Assembly (NCBI RefSeq): GCF_003149375.1 | Contig: NZ_QFWH01000008.1 | Location: 1 to 64,000 of the forward strand | Reading direction: 5' to 3' | DNA: 64,000 nucleotides | DNA from: Vampirovibrio chlorellavorus | Lineage (GTDB): Bacteria; Cyanobacteriota; Vampirovibrionia; Vampirovibrionales; Vampirovibrionaceae | Shown here: piece by piece, positions 24,962 through 34,896 of the stretch | How the letters are laid out: each line of letters begins with the position of its first letter | How positions within the stretch are numbered: position 1 is the stretch's first letter | Notes under the pieces: model-generated | What the model was told of the DNA's origin: nothing | Database searches by the model: none | The model's input: only the letters and a program-made list of their open reading frames with translations | Program-made: the position numbers and the translations under genes

Positions 24962-26079
24962 AAGCCTCGTCCTTTCCTCACCAGTTGTGTGATGCGTTGA
25001 GCCAGCAAGGACAGATCCACCGACTCATCGGCCAGTCGAAGCTCTTCAACGGCTTTGGGCATGCCGTAGACCACACACGATTTTTCGCTTTGCACCAGAG
25101 AGTAACACCCTGTTTGCTTCAGGCTTTTCACACCCAAAGCGCCATCGCTTCCCATGCCGGTCATAATCAGTGACAAGACATTTTTGCCATAGACGGGACT
25201 GATCGATCGGAACAGCACATCGACGGCCGGGCGACAGCTATTTTCCGGCGGGCCTTCGTGAATCAGTATCTTGACATCATGGCCCGCTTTAAAAATTTCC
25301 ATGTGTTTACCACCGGGAGCGATATAGGCAGTGTTGGGTAAAACCAGATCATGGTGCGCTGCCTCTTTGACGTTTAATCTGGATTTTCGGTTCAAGCTGC
25401 TGGCCAGGGACTCCGTAAAGATGGGAGGCATGTGCTGAACCAGCAGAACCGGAATGTTTAAATCCTCTGGAAGCATGGGCAATACCTCCGATAGCGCATT
25501 GGGTCCCCCCGTGGAAACGCCAATGACCAGCACGTCAAAGTGGCCGGGTACTGTTGGGAGGCTGGATGGTTTAGAGGGCGGCGATGCGATGACCGGATTC
25601 TGGTTGGTAGAAGGGTTCAGGATCGGGGTGGGTGTTACCGTGGACTTGGTGGTAGTCAGTCTGGCAAGCCGTTTGGACCGGAAGTGACGAAAGACTTGCG
25701 TTAGTTTTTGCTGCAACTCGTTTTTACTGTCTTCAACATTGATCCCGTCCGGTTTGGGGATAAATTCCAGGGCTCCCAATTCCAGGGCCCTGATGGTGAT
25801 ATCGGCGCTGGATTTGTTTAAACCACTGACCATGACCACCCCGATGTCCGGATGATTTTTGTTCAGTATGCCCAGTGTTTCCAGTCCGTCCATTTCCGGC
25901 ATTTCGATATCCAGCAGGACAAGGTCCACCTTCAAATGTTCCAGTTTGGCCAGGGCGATTTTTCCGTTGCTGGCGGTGGCGGCTACAGTGGCATCGGGGA
26001 TATTACTGACAATATTGCTGAGAATACTGCGGTAGGTGACCGTATCATCTACAATCAAAACATTTAATGTGTCAGTCAT
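24958..26079 (-). CDS. cheB: Chemotaxis methylesterase/deamidase CheB
   Basis: 373 aa from the ATG at 26079; a TTG three codons upstream is an alternative. It has a receiver domain (LIVDDTVTYRSIL, LVLLDIEMPEMDGLETL), a Thr/Pro-rich linker (~140-185), then the esterase with GVSTGGPNAL (catalytic Ser), LLVQHMPP (His), and MTGMGSDGALG (Asp). It removes receptor methyl groups after CheA phosphorylates it. Gap of 34 nt to cheW; overlap of 4 nt with cheR. Confidence 0.95.
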   Translation of the reverse strand: MTDTLNVLIVDDTVTYRSILSNIVSNIPDATVAATASNGKIALAKLEHLKVDLVLLDIEMPEMDGLETLGILNKNHPDIGVVMVSGLNKSSADITIRALELGALEFIPKPDGINVEDSKNELQQKLTQVFRHFRSKRLARLTTTKSTVTPTPILNPSTNQNPVIASPPSKPSSLPTVPGHFDVLVIGVSTGGPNALSEVLPMLPEDLNIPVLLVQHMPPIFTESLASSLNRKSRLNVKEAAHHDLVLPNTAYIAPGGKHMEIFKAGHDVKILIHEGPPENSCRPAVDVLFRSISPVYGKNVLSLIMTGMGSDGALGVKSLKQTGCYSLVQSEKSCVVYGMPKAVEELRLADESVDLSLLAQRITQLVRKGRGL

Positions 26080-26113
26080 AGGGCTCAATGTTTCTTACCT
26101 TCGGCACCAGGAC

Positions 26114-26587
26114 TTATTTCAGGAGTTTATCAACGGAGAGGACTGCGACCAGGGAGTTATTTTGTTTGATGACGCCGGTTAAAAACTGACCGTCAATTTT
26201 TCCCATGTTGGCCGGTGGGGGTTCAATGGATTGCTCCGGGACGATGACAACATCTCGAATATCGTCTACCAATAATCCCACTTTATCGGATGTGGCCGCG
26301 AAATCCCCTTGATCCGGCTCAATACCCAGAGCTTGTAATTCCTGTTCCGTTTTGAGGATGATGTTGTGAGAGTCCTGGGCGACAGTGGCCTTTTCCAGGC
26401 CAAGCCGTTTGTTCAGATCCAGAATGGTCACAATTTGTCCCCGCAGGTTCAACAGTCCTCGAATGTAGGCGTTGGCATGAGGAACCGGGGTGATTTCCAG
26501 CTGCTTGTTGATTTCTCGCACCATGAGAATGTCGATGCCAAAGAGCTGGCCACTTAGTAAGAATGTTGTAAATGATCGGTTGGCCAT
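26114..26587 (-). CDS. cheW: CheW coupling protein
   Basis: 157 aa, ATG with GGAG 6 nt upstream. A CheW fold with FLLSGQLFGIDILMVREI, ITPVPHANAYIRGLLNLRGQIVTILDLNKRLGL and the terminal VAVLSVDKLLK strand. It links receptors to CheA. The gene begins inside the 3' end of cheA, overlapping it by 34 nt in another frame, so expression is coupled. Confidence 0.94.
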   Translation of the reverse strand: MANRSFTTFLLSGQLFGIDILMVREINKQLEITPVPHANAYIRGLLNLRGQIVTILDLNKRLGLEKATVAQDSHNIILKTEQELQALGIEPDQGDFAATSDKVGLLVDDIRDVVIVPEQSIEPPPANMGKIDGQFLTGVIKQNNSLVAVLSVDKLLK

Positions 26588-29394
26588 TGATCACTCCTAT
26601 TACTCGCTTGAAGCATTCCGGCGGATTCCAGTAAGCCCGCAAAATTCAGGAATAATGTCACGTGGTTGTTAATCACGGCGGACCCTTGAACGCCGGGATG
26701 TTGAATAAAGGATTTTTCCAGTTCGACGGCTATATCCAGTGCGTCAATAATCCTGGTGGCCACGATACCTGCCTGACCCGAGCCTTCAAGAGGCAAGATC
26801 AGAAAGGCCTCTTCAATCGTTTGGGAAACAGGTGTGACCGGTAAATAGTCGTCCAGAAAAATCAGCAGAATGCTTTTTCCCTGATGGGGGAGGAATTTTC
26901 GATTCCCAATCCGCTCGACGTCAGACATTTTGAACTGCTCCAGTCGGAGGATTTTAGACAGTGGAAGGGCGAAAATTTCCTGTTCCGCGCTGTTAAAGAG
27001 CAGGATGGACTGGTTTTGCTGTTGGGCTCGATGGCCGTTGAGGAAAGCGTTTTCCTGCAGCCGTCTTTCCTCTTCCGCGTTAATCTCGGAGAAGGACAGT
27101 CCAGAGGTGGCGACCAGCCCGCTAACATCCAGAATCATGGCCACCCGTCCGTCGCCCATAATGGTGGCGCCCGAGAAGCATTTGCAGTTCTTGATAAACT
27201 GTGAAAGTGGTTTGACCACGATTTCCTCGATATCTCGGATGCACTCTACAATCAGTCCATATTGCATGTTCCCTGACTTGAGTACCAGGATGTTGTAATC
27301 GCTTTTACCGTCGCTGCGGCGTTCTTTGAGCGAGTTGGGATGATCGGCCAGCAGTCTCTGATCCTCAATGCTTTCGCGCCGGTTTACAATGACTTCCGGT
27401 GTTGCCATGGGCGCTGCCATTTCAGGGTGGGCTTCGAGAGTTACCGTCTCATCCAGTCCCAGGGTGGTGCTGAGTTTGATGAGTGGTAACAGCTTACCCC
27501 GGAGCCTGAGAACCGAGGCGGTACCTACTTTTTCGATGCGGGTGGCGATTTGGGAGGCCTTGACGCAGACCAGTTCTACCAGATTGATTTGCGGAACCGC
27601 AAAAGTTTGTCCGGCACTTTCCACCACCAGGGATGGAATAATGGCCAGGGTCAAAGGCAGTCTTAACAGAATGGTGGTGCCTTTGCCTTTTTCTGTTTCA
27701 ATACTGATGCTGCCGCCGATTTGCTCGATGTTGGTACGTACCACGTCCATACCCACCCCTCGACCGGATACATCGGTGATTTGTTCCGCAGTGGAAAAAC
27801 CCGGGGCGAAAATCAGATTGACTTGCTCCTGTACACTCATCTGGCGGAGTGTGGCGTCCGTGATGATTCCTTTTTCCAGGGCTTTGCTAGCGACGCGTTC
27901 GTGATCAATACCAGCCCCGTCATCAATGACAGCGATATTGATATGGCCACTTTCCTGATAGGCTTTCAGGATGATGGTTCCCTGGCGGGGTTTGCCTGCC
28001 TGTTCACGCTGTTCCGGCTTTTCCATGCCATGATCGCAGCAATTCCGGATCAGGTGAGTGAGCGGATCGGACAGGCTTTCCAGTATGGATTTGTCCAGTT
28101 CCACTTCTTCGCCCACCATCTGTAAGGCAATTTCCTTACCAAGGCTTCTGGAAAGATCCCGGATCACCCGGGGGAATTTGCCGAAAACACTGGCAATTGG
28201 CTGCATCCGTGTCTGCATGATGTGTTCTTGCAGGTCACTGGTGACCAGGTTGATATTCTGAATGATGGCGCTCAGACCTTCGTGGTTGTCGCTGAGGGCC
28301 TTGTTTTCGATGGCACGGGCCAGCTGGTTTCTAGCCAAGACCATTTCACCGGCCAAGTCCATCAGGCGGTTTAGCAGATCCACTTTGACCCGAATGCTGT
28401 CATTGGAGCTGTCCGCACCGGCACTGCTTTTTGAAAGGGCTTTGGAAGTGGTTTCGGTCGCCGGGGCCTTGGCTGGAGGAGCGGGCTTCTCTTCCGCTTT
28501 TGCAGGGAGGGCGGTCAGCGCTGTATTTATTTCCGGGGATGATGTATTTGCGTTTTCCGTTGCTTTCGATATTTCTGAAGCGCCACTGTTCACCTTTTTG
28601 GGGGGAGGCTCTTCTCCCGTGATCTTGAACTCGGAGATTTGTTGCTCAGGGATATTTAAAGCAATGGAGAGCAAGTCGGCTTCCAACACGGAACTGTAAA
28701 GAAATAGAAAGGGCAGCGCTTCATCCAGGGAGTTTTCCAGTCCGCTGATGCCGGAGATATCCAGCGCCGTGTCCAGCACGTTGCCGGTAGTCATCAGCAA
28801 GTCCAGAAACTGAAGAGGACTGCGATTCTGGAATGCCAGATCGTTGTCTGTAAACACTTTGATGGAGTAGATTTTATGGCCATTTTGTTTGGCGGAATTA
28901 ATGGCGACAGAGTCAGCGAACAACAGGCTCTTCTCTTCTTCAGGGCTGTTACAAGTCGGCTTCTCTTCTCCCGCTTTGGATACTTTTTCGATGGGCACCA
29001 TGGCTCTGGGATTGATTAAGCTTTCCAGTTGCTCAACCACATCTTGAAAGGGCACATTCTCGCTGTTTCCAATCTCATCCAGCATGAGTCGCAGGCGATC
29101 CACGCCAATGAGAAGCGGGTCCATGACCGCTGCCGTGGGTTCCAGTTTTCCATCCCGCATGATCATTAGAACGCTTTCCATGCTGTGGCTAAGCGCTTTT
29201 AATGCCTCAAGACCAAAGAACCCGGAGGCCCCTTTGATGCTATGAATAGCCCGAAACACCCGGTTAATAATCTCGGGATCGACTGACTTGCCACCTTCTT
29301 CCAGCGCCAATAAATCGGGCTCGATTGAAGAGAGATGTTCTCGACTTTCAATTACGAACTCAAGGAGTAACGACTCATCGTTGATACTGCTCAT
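26554..29394 (-). CDS. cheA: Chemotaxis histidine kinase CheA with two CheW-like domains
   Basis: 946 aa, longer than most CheA. An HPt domain with H51 (AIHSIKGASGF), a region ~170-260 resembling a P2-type binding domain, a Pro/Ala linker (260-330), then a dimerisation domain (~333-395). The HATPase has N451, DDGAGID (491-497) and GRGVGMD (544-550). A first CheW-like domain spans ~580-770, and a second CheW-like stretch ~800-935 (SILLFNSAEQEIFALPLSKILRLEQF ... VTLFLNFAGLLES). It phosphorylates CheY and CheB. It starts 3 nt after the STAS gene. The extra C-terminal CheW-like unit is unusual. Confidence 0.95.
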   Translation of the reverse strand: MSSINDESLLLEFVIESREHLSSIEPDLLALEEGGKSVDPEIINRVFRAIHSIKGASGFFGLEALKALSHSMESVLMIMRDGKLEPTAAVMDPLLIGVDRLRLMLDEIGNSENVPFQDVVEQLESLINPRAMVPIEKVSKAGEEKPTCNSPEEEKSLLFADSVAINSAKQNGHKIYSIKVFTDNDLAFQNRSPLQFLDLLMTTGNVLDTALDISGISGLENSLDEALPFLFLYSSVLEADLLSIALNIPEQQISEFKITGEEPPPKKVNSGASEISKATENANTSSPEINTALTALPAKAEEKPAPPAKAPATETTSKALSKSSAGADSSNDSIRVKVDLLNRLMDLAGEMVLARNQLARAIENKALSDNHEGLSAIIQNINLVTSDLQEHIMQTRMQPIASVFGKFPRVIRDLSRSLGKEIALQMVGEEVELDKSILESLSDPLTHLIRNCCDHGMEKPEQREQAGKPRQGTIILKAYQESGHINIAVIDDGAGIDHERVASKALEKGIITDATLRQMSVQEQVNLIFAPGFSTAEQITDVSGRGVGMDVVRTNIEQIGGSISIETEKGKGTTILLRLPLTLAIIPSLVVESAGQTFAVPQINLVELVCVKASQIATRIEKVGTASVLRLRGKLLPLIKLSTTLGLDETVTLEAHPEMAAPMATPEVIVNRRESIEDQRLLADHPNSLKERRSDGKSDYNILVLKSGNMQYGLIVECIRDIEEIVVKPLSQFIKNCKCFSGATIMGDGRVAMILDVSGLVATSGLSFSEINAEEERRLQENAFLNGHRAQQQNQSILLFNSAEQEIFALPLSKILRLEQFKMSDVERIGNRKFLPHQGKSILLIFLDDYLPVTPVSQTIEEAFLILPLEGSGQAGIVATRIIDALDIAVELEKSFIQHPGVQGSAVINNHVTLFLNFAGLLESAGMLQASNRSDQWPTDHLQHSY

Positions 29395-29397
29395 TTT

Positions 29398-29703
29398 TCA
29401 ATTTTCCTCCAGATGAATCAGTTGCTCCAGTTTGCAGACCCGAATGACCTTGAGGACACTGGGATTTACAACTTCGAGTTTTAACAGGCGGTTTTGAGAC
29501 TGGCAGGTTTTGTAGAGACCGATCAACAGTTTCAGCCCAAGCGAGTCGATGAGTTCCACTTGCCGCATGTCCAGAACGACATCCCTGTCCGGATTGGCGT
29601 TGATGGCTTCCAGCATTTTCTTTTGCAAGGCGTCAATAAACGTCGAGTTAAAATTTTCTTCAGAAATTAACCGAAGTTCTTTTTCATTGACCACAGTTTG
29701 CAT
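29398..29703 (-). CDS. STAS-domain (anti-anti-sigma-like) protein
   Basis: 101 aa from the ATG at 29703 (AAAGG 11 nt upstream). A TTG at 29802 would give 134 aa and overlap the upstream gene's end. The STAS fold is seen: EKELRLISEENFNSTFIDALQKKMLEAI, VVLDMRQVELIDSLGLKLLIGLYK (Ser of the DSxG switch present), LLKLEVVNPSVLKVIRVCKL. STAS proteins act as phospho-switches or clustering modules; in a chemotaxis operon its partner may be CheA or a receptor. No anti-sigma kinase gene is nearby. Confidence 0.8.
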   Translation of the reverse strand: MQTVVNEKELRLISEENFNSTFIDALQKKMLEAINANPDRDVVLDMRQVELIDSLGLKLLIGLYKTCQSQNRLLKLEVVNPSVLKVIRVCKLEQLIHLEEN

Positions 29704-29776
29704 GGCTAATACGACCTTTGTTGATGAGGGTTGTGCGGAGGCTTTCAGTTTAGGCTGCCCTTTCAGTATATTCTCT

Positions 29777-31501
29777 TTAACGTAATGCGATATCCACTCC
29801 AAAGTGGAGTCTTGGCTTTTGGCTAAAGGGCACCATGCGGATGATGGGATAGGCCAGATCCAACCTGCCGCTGATGCGGTTGGTCAGTTGGGTCCGTAAA
29901 CCGATACCCGTTGAGAACACTTTGTAGTTGGCGTCAACGCCATCCGCTGGGGCTGCGATTTGCCCGTAGCCATAATCCACAAAGGTGAGCATTTGCGTGG
30001 AATCCCGTAAGGTCTTATCCGAGAAGGGCAGTTTTAATTTTTTAGGGATAAAGTATGCGGGTGCCTGCAATTGGCTGGTCATAACCACGTAGCGATCCAC
30101 GAAAAAGTAGACTTCCCGGTAACCACGCCCATAGAAAGTGCCTCCCAAACCACCCACATCAAAATTGGATAGCCCGTTGGGGGTGAATTGCCACTGTATG
30201 TTAAACAGACCCGTGGACTTCAGGGGCAAAGGACGGGTTAGTGCCGCGTAGCCCGTATAACGGAAGTATTGGCTACCCCCCTTGAACCAGGACAACCGTG
30301 GATCGTTTGACAAGGAGCCGCCCCAAATGGGCACAGCGCCCGCAAATTCGCTGCGAGTGGACAGATAGGTCTTACCGATGTTCTGATCATAGTTAATTCC
30401 GGCTCTCAGGGTGCGCACGTATTCACGTTCCAGCGAGCCTTCTCCCCAGTGGCTTTTTGAGTTTTTCAAGTCAAAGGCCACATCAACGCTGGCTCTGAGG
30501 TTGGGACGATCCAGGAAGGTGTATTTCAGGCCCGGAGATATCCGGTAGGCCCAACCATGGGTGTCAAACTGGGTGTACAAGCTTTGAAAGGGTGTAATAC
30601 TGGCGTACTGTGCTTCCAGGGTTGCTCTCAGAGAGGGACGAATGGGGAATTCGTACCGGTTGAATATACCCCAGGAACGGTAACCTTGCACATAACCCGT
30701 CATCAGGGAGTCCCCGTGACCAGTCACGTTGTTGGAAACCGCGGTGGCGGCACCAAAGTGTCGCCCGAAGATGACCTGATCCAGATTGTTAGCCGAGGCG
30801 ATGAGGTGCAGGTTTTTTCTGGATTCTCCGCCATGAATTTTGACGTCAACCTGATGCGTGTAGGGCTCCACTTCCAGCTCGGTATCAAAACTTAAGTCCG
30901 GGTTAGATTGAATCAGTCGGATCTGGCGCTTTAAAGCGGAGAGTCGCAAGGGCTCATTTTCATGAATGCCTCGGGTTAAATGGCTGAGGGCCCGACCTTG
31001 CCACTTGTCCTCCAGCGAGATATCCACCTTGCCCACGAGCATGGGCGTCACAGTCAACACAATTTTTTGGTCTGCCATTCGGGCGCTGACATCGCATAAA
31101 TACCCATCATCGGCACATTGGGCGATTTCTTTTTTAGCCAGTTCAGACAGTCTGGCGGATGTCATTGGCTCAGTCTGGGGCAGGGCTTGATTCTGCCACT
31201 TCAGGGGGGGGCCGTACTCAATCGTCACCCCCGGCACAGAGAGCGTTCCCTCGGCCAGTTTTCCCTCCAGATCCTTTTGAATATAGAAGGGTTCCGGGGT
31301 GTTCTTGAGCGCTTCAATATCCAGTTTGACTTGTGGTCCGTAGCTTCCGTAAACCAGGTTGGGAGTAGTGGCCATAACGGGTAATTCACTGGCGGTATAG
31401 GGCATTACCGGTTCATCGGCGAATGCGCCCCAATGGAAAAGACCGGCTGATAAGAGCAGCGGGACAACCCTTATGGTATGGGCAAACGAGAAGGATCTCA
31501 T
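29777..31501 (-). CDS. Omp85-superfamily outer-membrane protein (TpsB/ShlB-like)
   Basis: 574 aa from the ATG at 31501, where a signal peptide begins (MRSFSFAHTIRVVPLLLSAGLFHWGAFA). The longer frame has no RBS. The N-terminal ~100-280 residues suit POTRA-like domains (VPGVTIEYGPPLKWQ, then LTVTPMLVGKVDISLED, LSALKRQIRLIQSNPDLSFDTELE). The rest is a 16-strand-type barrel rich in aromatic-Gly strands ending LHFGVDIALR. Family members secrete or insert proteins across the outer membrane. No TpsA substrate gene is nearby. It is the first gene of the run leading into STAS-cheA. Confidence 0.75.
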   Translation of the reverse strand: MRSFSFAHTIRVVPLLLSAGLFHWGAFADEPVMPYTASELPVMATTPNLVYGSYGPQVKLDIEALKNTPEPFYIQKDLEGKLAEGTLSVPGVTIEYGPPLKWQNQALPQTEPMTSARLSELAKKEIAQCADDGYLCDVSARMADQKIVLTVTPMLVGKVDISLEDKWQGRALSHLTRGIHENEPLRLSALKRQIRLIQSNPDLSFDTELEVEPYTHQVDVKIHGGESRKNLHLIASANNLDQVIFGRHFGAATAVSNNVTGHGDSLMTGYVQGYRSWGIFNRYEFPIRPSLRATLEAQYASITPFQSLYTQFDTHGWAYRISPGLKYTFLDRPNLRASVDVAFDLKNSKSHWGEGSLEREYVRTLRAGINYDQNIGKTYLSTRSEFAGAVPIWGGSLSNDPRLSWFKGGSQYFRYTGYAALTRPLPLKSTGLFNIQWQFTPNGLSNFDVGGLGGTFYGRGYREVYFFVDRYVVMTSQLQAPAYFIPKKLKLPFSDKTLRDSTQMLTFVDYGYGQIAAPADGVDANYKVFSTGIGLRTQLTNRISGRLDLAYPIIRMVPFSQKPRLHFGVDIALR

Positions 31502-32029
31502 GGGTTCTTTTACACTCCCAACAATTAACACTTTTGCACAATACACGCATTCAATATCCCTGGGCCGCGTCGGTGACCCTAAGGGAAAACAGTGCCTAAA
31601 CGCTTTAGCTAATCTTTTTTGTACGTTGTTGAATGGTATGTTTTTCTTCCGTTTGGAAATGGATCTTGGTTGGCTAGAAACATATCTGGAATCAATATAC
31701 AAGATTTTGTTTTCATTTGCTGAAAATGGAATCGAACTTCCCCTGTTTAGAGTAGGCTGCTGTCTACCGCTTGCCTGCGCCTTTCCGCTTGTCCTATCCA
31801 CGGAGGACATAAACCTCTTACTACTTTTGCTAGTGTTTGCTTAGGCCATTTTATTACGACAGCTTCAGACGCCTCTTAAAATCCTGCAGATGGAGGTTTA
31901 CCAGAACCTCGATAAATTTGCATTATTAAAGTGATTGCTAAAGATGTTGCTCTTGATTTGAATCATTTTCATTTTTGATTGGGCAAGTTGAATGAATCTG
32001 TTTTTAATTGATTGTTTGGGAGTTGGAAG
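31502..32029. other. Divergent intergenic region between the Omp85 and chemoreceptor genes
   Basis: 528 bp, AT-rich on the chemoreceptor side. No coding frame with an RBS. It must hold both divergent promoters, but no convincing -35/-10 pair or sigma-28 box could be assigned by eye. Confidence 0.4.
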
Positions 32030-34360
32030 ATGTTGTCGCTCATCTGTAAGCCGATGGTTAGGCTGATTAACTGCTTTTCCTATAGCATGAAGTTTGGGAT
32101 GTTGTCATTGTTGTTTTTGGCGGTGTTGGCAACCCCGGTCTATGTCCTGAATGGCTATGTTGAAGGATCTAATGACTTTGCCAGAAAAGAAATTGCCGGA
32201 CTGTTATACATTAACCCGGTCAAAAATTTTTTATTTAGTGTGAATCAATACAATTTAATGGATGCAAACCCGGGTTCTCAGGCGTGGTCGGCTGTGGAGA
32301 AAAACTGGGCTGCCGTGGAAGGAATCGAGAAAGAGAAAGGTGCTTTACTCTCTACCAAACAGGCTTTTTCGGATTTAAAGGCGGCTTATGCCGATTTTGT
32401 GAATTCGGAAAATGCCCGGGATAAAACCGATGCCGGGCGTTATGCCATTGTGGATAAGCTGCTTAGTCAATCCATTGCCCTGATTAGTACAGTGGGCACC
32501 AATTCCAATTTGGTTCTGGACCCGGATACGGACGCTTATTATGTGATGGATACGGTGGTTTACCGCTTGCCGGTGCTGGTTCAGTATATTAACCAACTGC
32601 ATCATCACGGGCTGGCCCTGAACCGTCAAGGCCGTGTCAGTCTTGAGGATGTTGAAAAGGCCATTGAGCTAAAGACTCATTTGGCTGATACCTTGGCGTT
32701 AATCCAGGGGAATCTGGATACGACGTTGGGCTCAACCAGGGATAAGATGGCTGGCTTTGAGCTGAAACCGGTTTTTGGCCAGTATTTTCCAACCTTGAGC
32801 CAATATATTGACTATACCCGGGCTGCCTTGCGTACCTCTGGGGGAGAGGGGGGGAGTTCCATGAGCTTCCGGGCCTCGACTTCCAAAATTACCAATTTGT
32901 CTCTGGCAGCTTCTCAGTATGCCTCTGCGTTTTATGATAAAGGCAGTTCAGTGATGATTCGTCTGTTGCACCAGCGGATACACCGCACCAATGAGCCGTG
33001 GAATTTTATGGTGTTGGTCTCTTCCGTGGTTCTTCTGTTTATTTTTTACTTTATGGCGAGTTTCCGCTTGGCTGTGGTGCAAACGGTGAAAGGTCTGGAA
33101 AGCACCAGCAAGCGTTTGGCTAACGGAGATTTAACCCAGCGCGTTCAGGTGGAAACCCGTGATGAATTGAGCGATGTGGGGCACGCCTTTAATCAAATGG
33201 CAGAGGCCTTCTCCAGGCTGATTGGTGAAGTCAGGGAGAACGCCTTCCAGGTTACTTCCGCCTCGGAAAGTCTGTCGGCGACCTCTACCCAGATGAAGCA
33301 GGAAGCCATGACCATGACCCAGTTGTCGGAAACGGCCAGCCATTTGAGTGAAACCGTGGATGATAGCGTGAAAACCGTGGCCGCCGCGGTGGAGCAAAGC
33401 AGCGCCAATATCAGCGAAGTTTCCAAGGCCAGCAGCAATGTGGAGCATAATATCAAAATTGTGAAAACGTCCGCTGAGGATGTATCCACTCGCATGCAGT
33501 CTATTGCGGACGCGGCTGAAGAAATGTCCACGTCCGTAACCACGGTGGCTTCGGCCATGGAGGAAATGTCCGCCTCCTTGAATGAAGTCTCTCAAAGCGC
33601 CGCTGAAGCGGCCAAGGTGGCCAACGTGGCTGAAGGAACCGCCAAAACCACCAGCGAGACGGTCAATGCCCTTGGAGATTCCGCCCGAGAGATTGAGAAT
33701 GTATTGGGTGTGATCAAGGAAATCGCCTCACAAACCAACCTGCTGGCCCTGAACGCCACCATTGAAGCCGCCAGCGCCGGTGATGCCGGAAAAGGCTTCG
33801 CCGTAGTGGCCAATGAGGTGAAGGAGTTGGCCAAGCGTTCGGCGGAGGCAACGGAGGACATTCGCTCCCGCATTGATAATATGCAATCTAACACCCATGC
33901 GGCGGTGAGCGCCATTGAGCAGATTCTGGTGATTATTTCTGAGATCAACCATATTAATTCCACCATTGCCAGTGCCGTGGAGGAACAGACCGCCACCGTG
34001 AACGAGATCACCCGGAGCGTGGCAGGAGCCGCCCGATCGGCTGGTGAGGTGACCCGCAATGTGCAAGAGGTGGCTGAAACCACTGCCAATGTGGCCATCA
34101 AGATCAACGAGGCCGACCAGGGTGTTAGCCTGATTGCCACCAATATCGCAGAACTGGCCCAGGGGACCAATGAAATTGCCAAAGGCGCTGGTAGTGCGGC
34201 GACTGGTACGGCACAGATGGCTGAAAAAGTGGAACAGGTCAACCATACCAGTGTTTCTACTGAAAAAGGAGCCATCAATGTTCAGACCACGGCACAAGAC
34301 CTGTCCGAGCTGGCTGGTCGCTTGCGAGTGGTGGTAGAGCGTTTTAAAGTGGCCGTTTAG
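32030..34360 (+). CDS. Transmembrane methyl-accepting chemotaxis protein
   Basis: 776 aa from the ATG at 32030 (GGAG 7 nt upstream; the TTG at 32012 is less likely). TM1 (~20-42), a large periplasmic helical sensor region with no recognised ligand domain, and TM2 (~325-347, [21 protein letters not shown]). A HAMP domain (~348-402) and a long signalling domain with tip [20 protein letters not shown] near residue 563 follow. Segments [16 protein letters not shown] and [20 protein letters not shown] hold likely Glu/Gln methylation sites. It signals through the divergent operon's CheA/CheW. Confidence 0.93.
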   Translation: MLSLICKPMVRLINCFSYSMKFGMLSLLFLAVLATPVYVLNGYVEGSNDFARKEIAGLLYINPVKNFLFSVNQYNLMDANPGSQAWSAVEKNWAAVEGIEKEKGALLSTKQAFSDLKAAYADFVNSENARDKTDAGRYAIVDKLLSQSIALISTVGTNSNLVLDPDTDAYYVMDTVVYRLPVLVQYINQLHHHGLALNRQGRVSLEDVEKAIELKTHLADTLALIQGNLDTTLGSTRDKMAGFELKPVFGQYFPTLSQYIDYTRAALRTSGGEGGSSMSFRASTSKITNLSLAASQYASAFYDKGSSVMIRLLHQRIHRTNEPWNFMVLVSSVVLLFIFYFMASFRLAVVQTVKGLESTSKRLANGDLTQRVQVETRDELSDVGHAFNQMAEAFSRLIGEVRENAFQVTSASESLSATSTQMKQEAMTMTQLSETASHLSETVDDSVKTVAAAVEQSSANISEVSKASSNVEHNIKIVKTSAEDVSTRMQSIADAAEEMSTSVTTVASAMEEMSASLNEVSQSAAEAAKVANVAEGTAKTTSETVNALGDSAREIENVLGVIKEIASQTNLLALNATIEAASAGDAGKGFAVVANEVKELAKRSAEATEDIRSRIDNMQSNTHAAVSAIEQILVIISEINHINSTIASAVEEQTATVNEITRSVAGAARSAGEVTRNVQEVAETTANVAIKINEADQGVSLIATNIAELAQGTNEIAKGAGSAATGTAQMAEKVEQVNHTSVSTEKGAINVQTTAQDLSELAGRLRVVVERFKVAV

Positions 34361-34522
34361 GGGTAAAATACCCTTGTGTGAGAATGGAAAGTGAAACCAC
34401 GGTTACAAAACCGCAAGAATGGTCAATTCTACTTTTTTCCCTGTTTTTATATCAGTATGATGTCATTTGAGGCCCCATTGAGGGATAGATTTCAAATGGA
34501 TGTGTTTCAAAAAGGAGAGACT

Positions 34523-34789
34523 ATGAGAGTTTTGAGCCTGTCCCTGGTAATGGCCGCCGTGCTGGTGAACGCTGGCGTTCTGGCCCAGGCGGAATCCACT
34601 GTGGATGCGTCATTGAAGTCGGATTATTCCTATGTTGACCTGTCCACGACGGGCAAGGAAGAGAGTAGCGCTTTGCTGATGGTGCAGCCCGATACTGCCA
34701 AAGAGACCAAAACCACCGAGGCCAGCGATAAACCTCAGGCTTCTCAATGTTTTGCGGCCAACAAGCAGTTTGTACATTGCTTGCGCTAG
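34523..34789 (+). CDS. Small secreted protein with C-terminal Cys pair
   Basis: 88 aa from the ATG at 34523, chosen because AAGGAGAG precedes it and a signal peptide starts there (LSLSLVMAAVLVNAGVLAQA). The mature ~67 residues are polar, ending SQCFAANKQFVHCLR with two cysteines nine residues apart that could form a disulfide. No family recognised. A strong terminator follows at 34832-34868, so it is likely a separate, well-expressed gene downstream of the chemoreceptor. Confidence 0.7.
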   Translation: MRVLSLSLVMAAVLVNAGVLAQAESTVDASLKSDYSYVDLSTTGKEESSALLMVQPDTAKETKTTEASDKPQASQCFAANKQFVHCLR

Positions 34790-34831
34790 ACTTCGCTGGC
34801 TTTTTGGCTTCATATTTTTAAAAATCTCTGG

Positions 34832-34868
34832 AAAAGAGGGGCACTCCCATTGGGAACGCCCCTCTTTT
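34832..34868. terminator. Bidirectional intrinsic terminator
   Basis: 11-bp perfect stem, AAAAGAGGGGC (34832-34842) with GCCCCTCTTTT (34858-34868). It gives U-runs in both directions and serves the converging genes at 34523 and 34897. Confidence 0.88.
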
Positions 34869-34896
34869 CGGGTTTTCCGGGTATCGATTGGCTTGC

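Noticed and set aside
31473-31844. 123-codon plus-strand frame over the Omp85 gene start and the divergent region
   Set aside because: No RBS, overlaps the signal peptide of the Omp85 gene and shows no recognisable domain.
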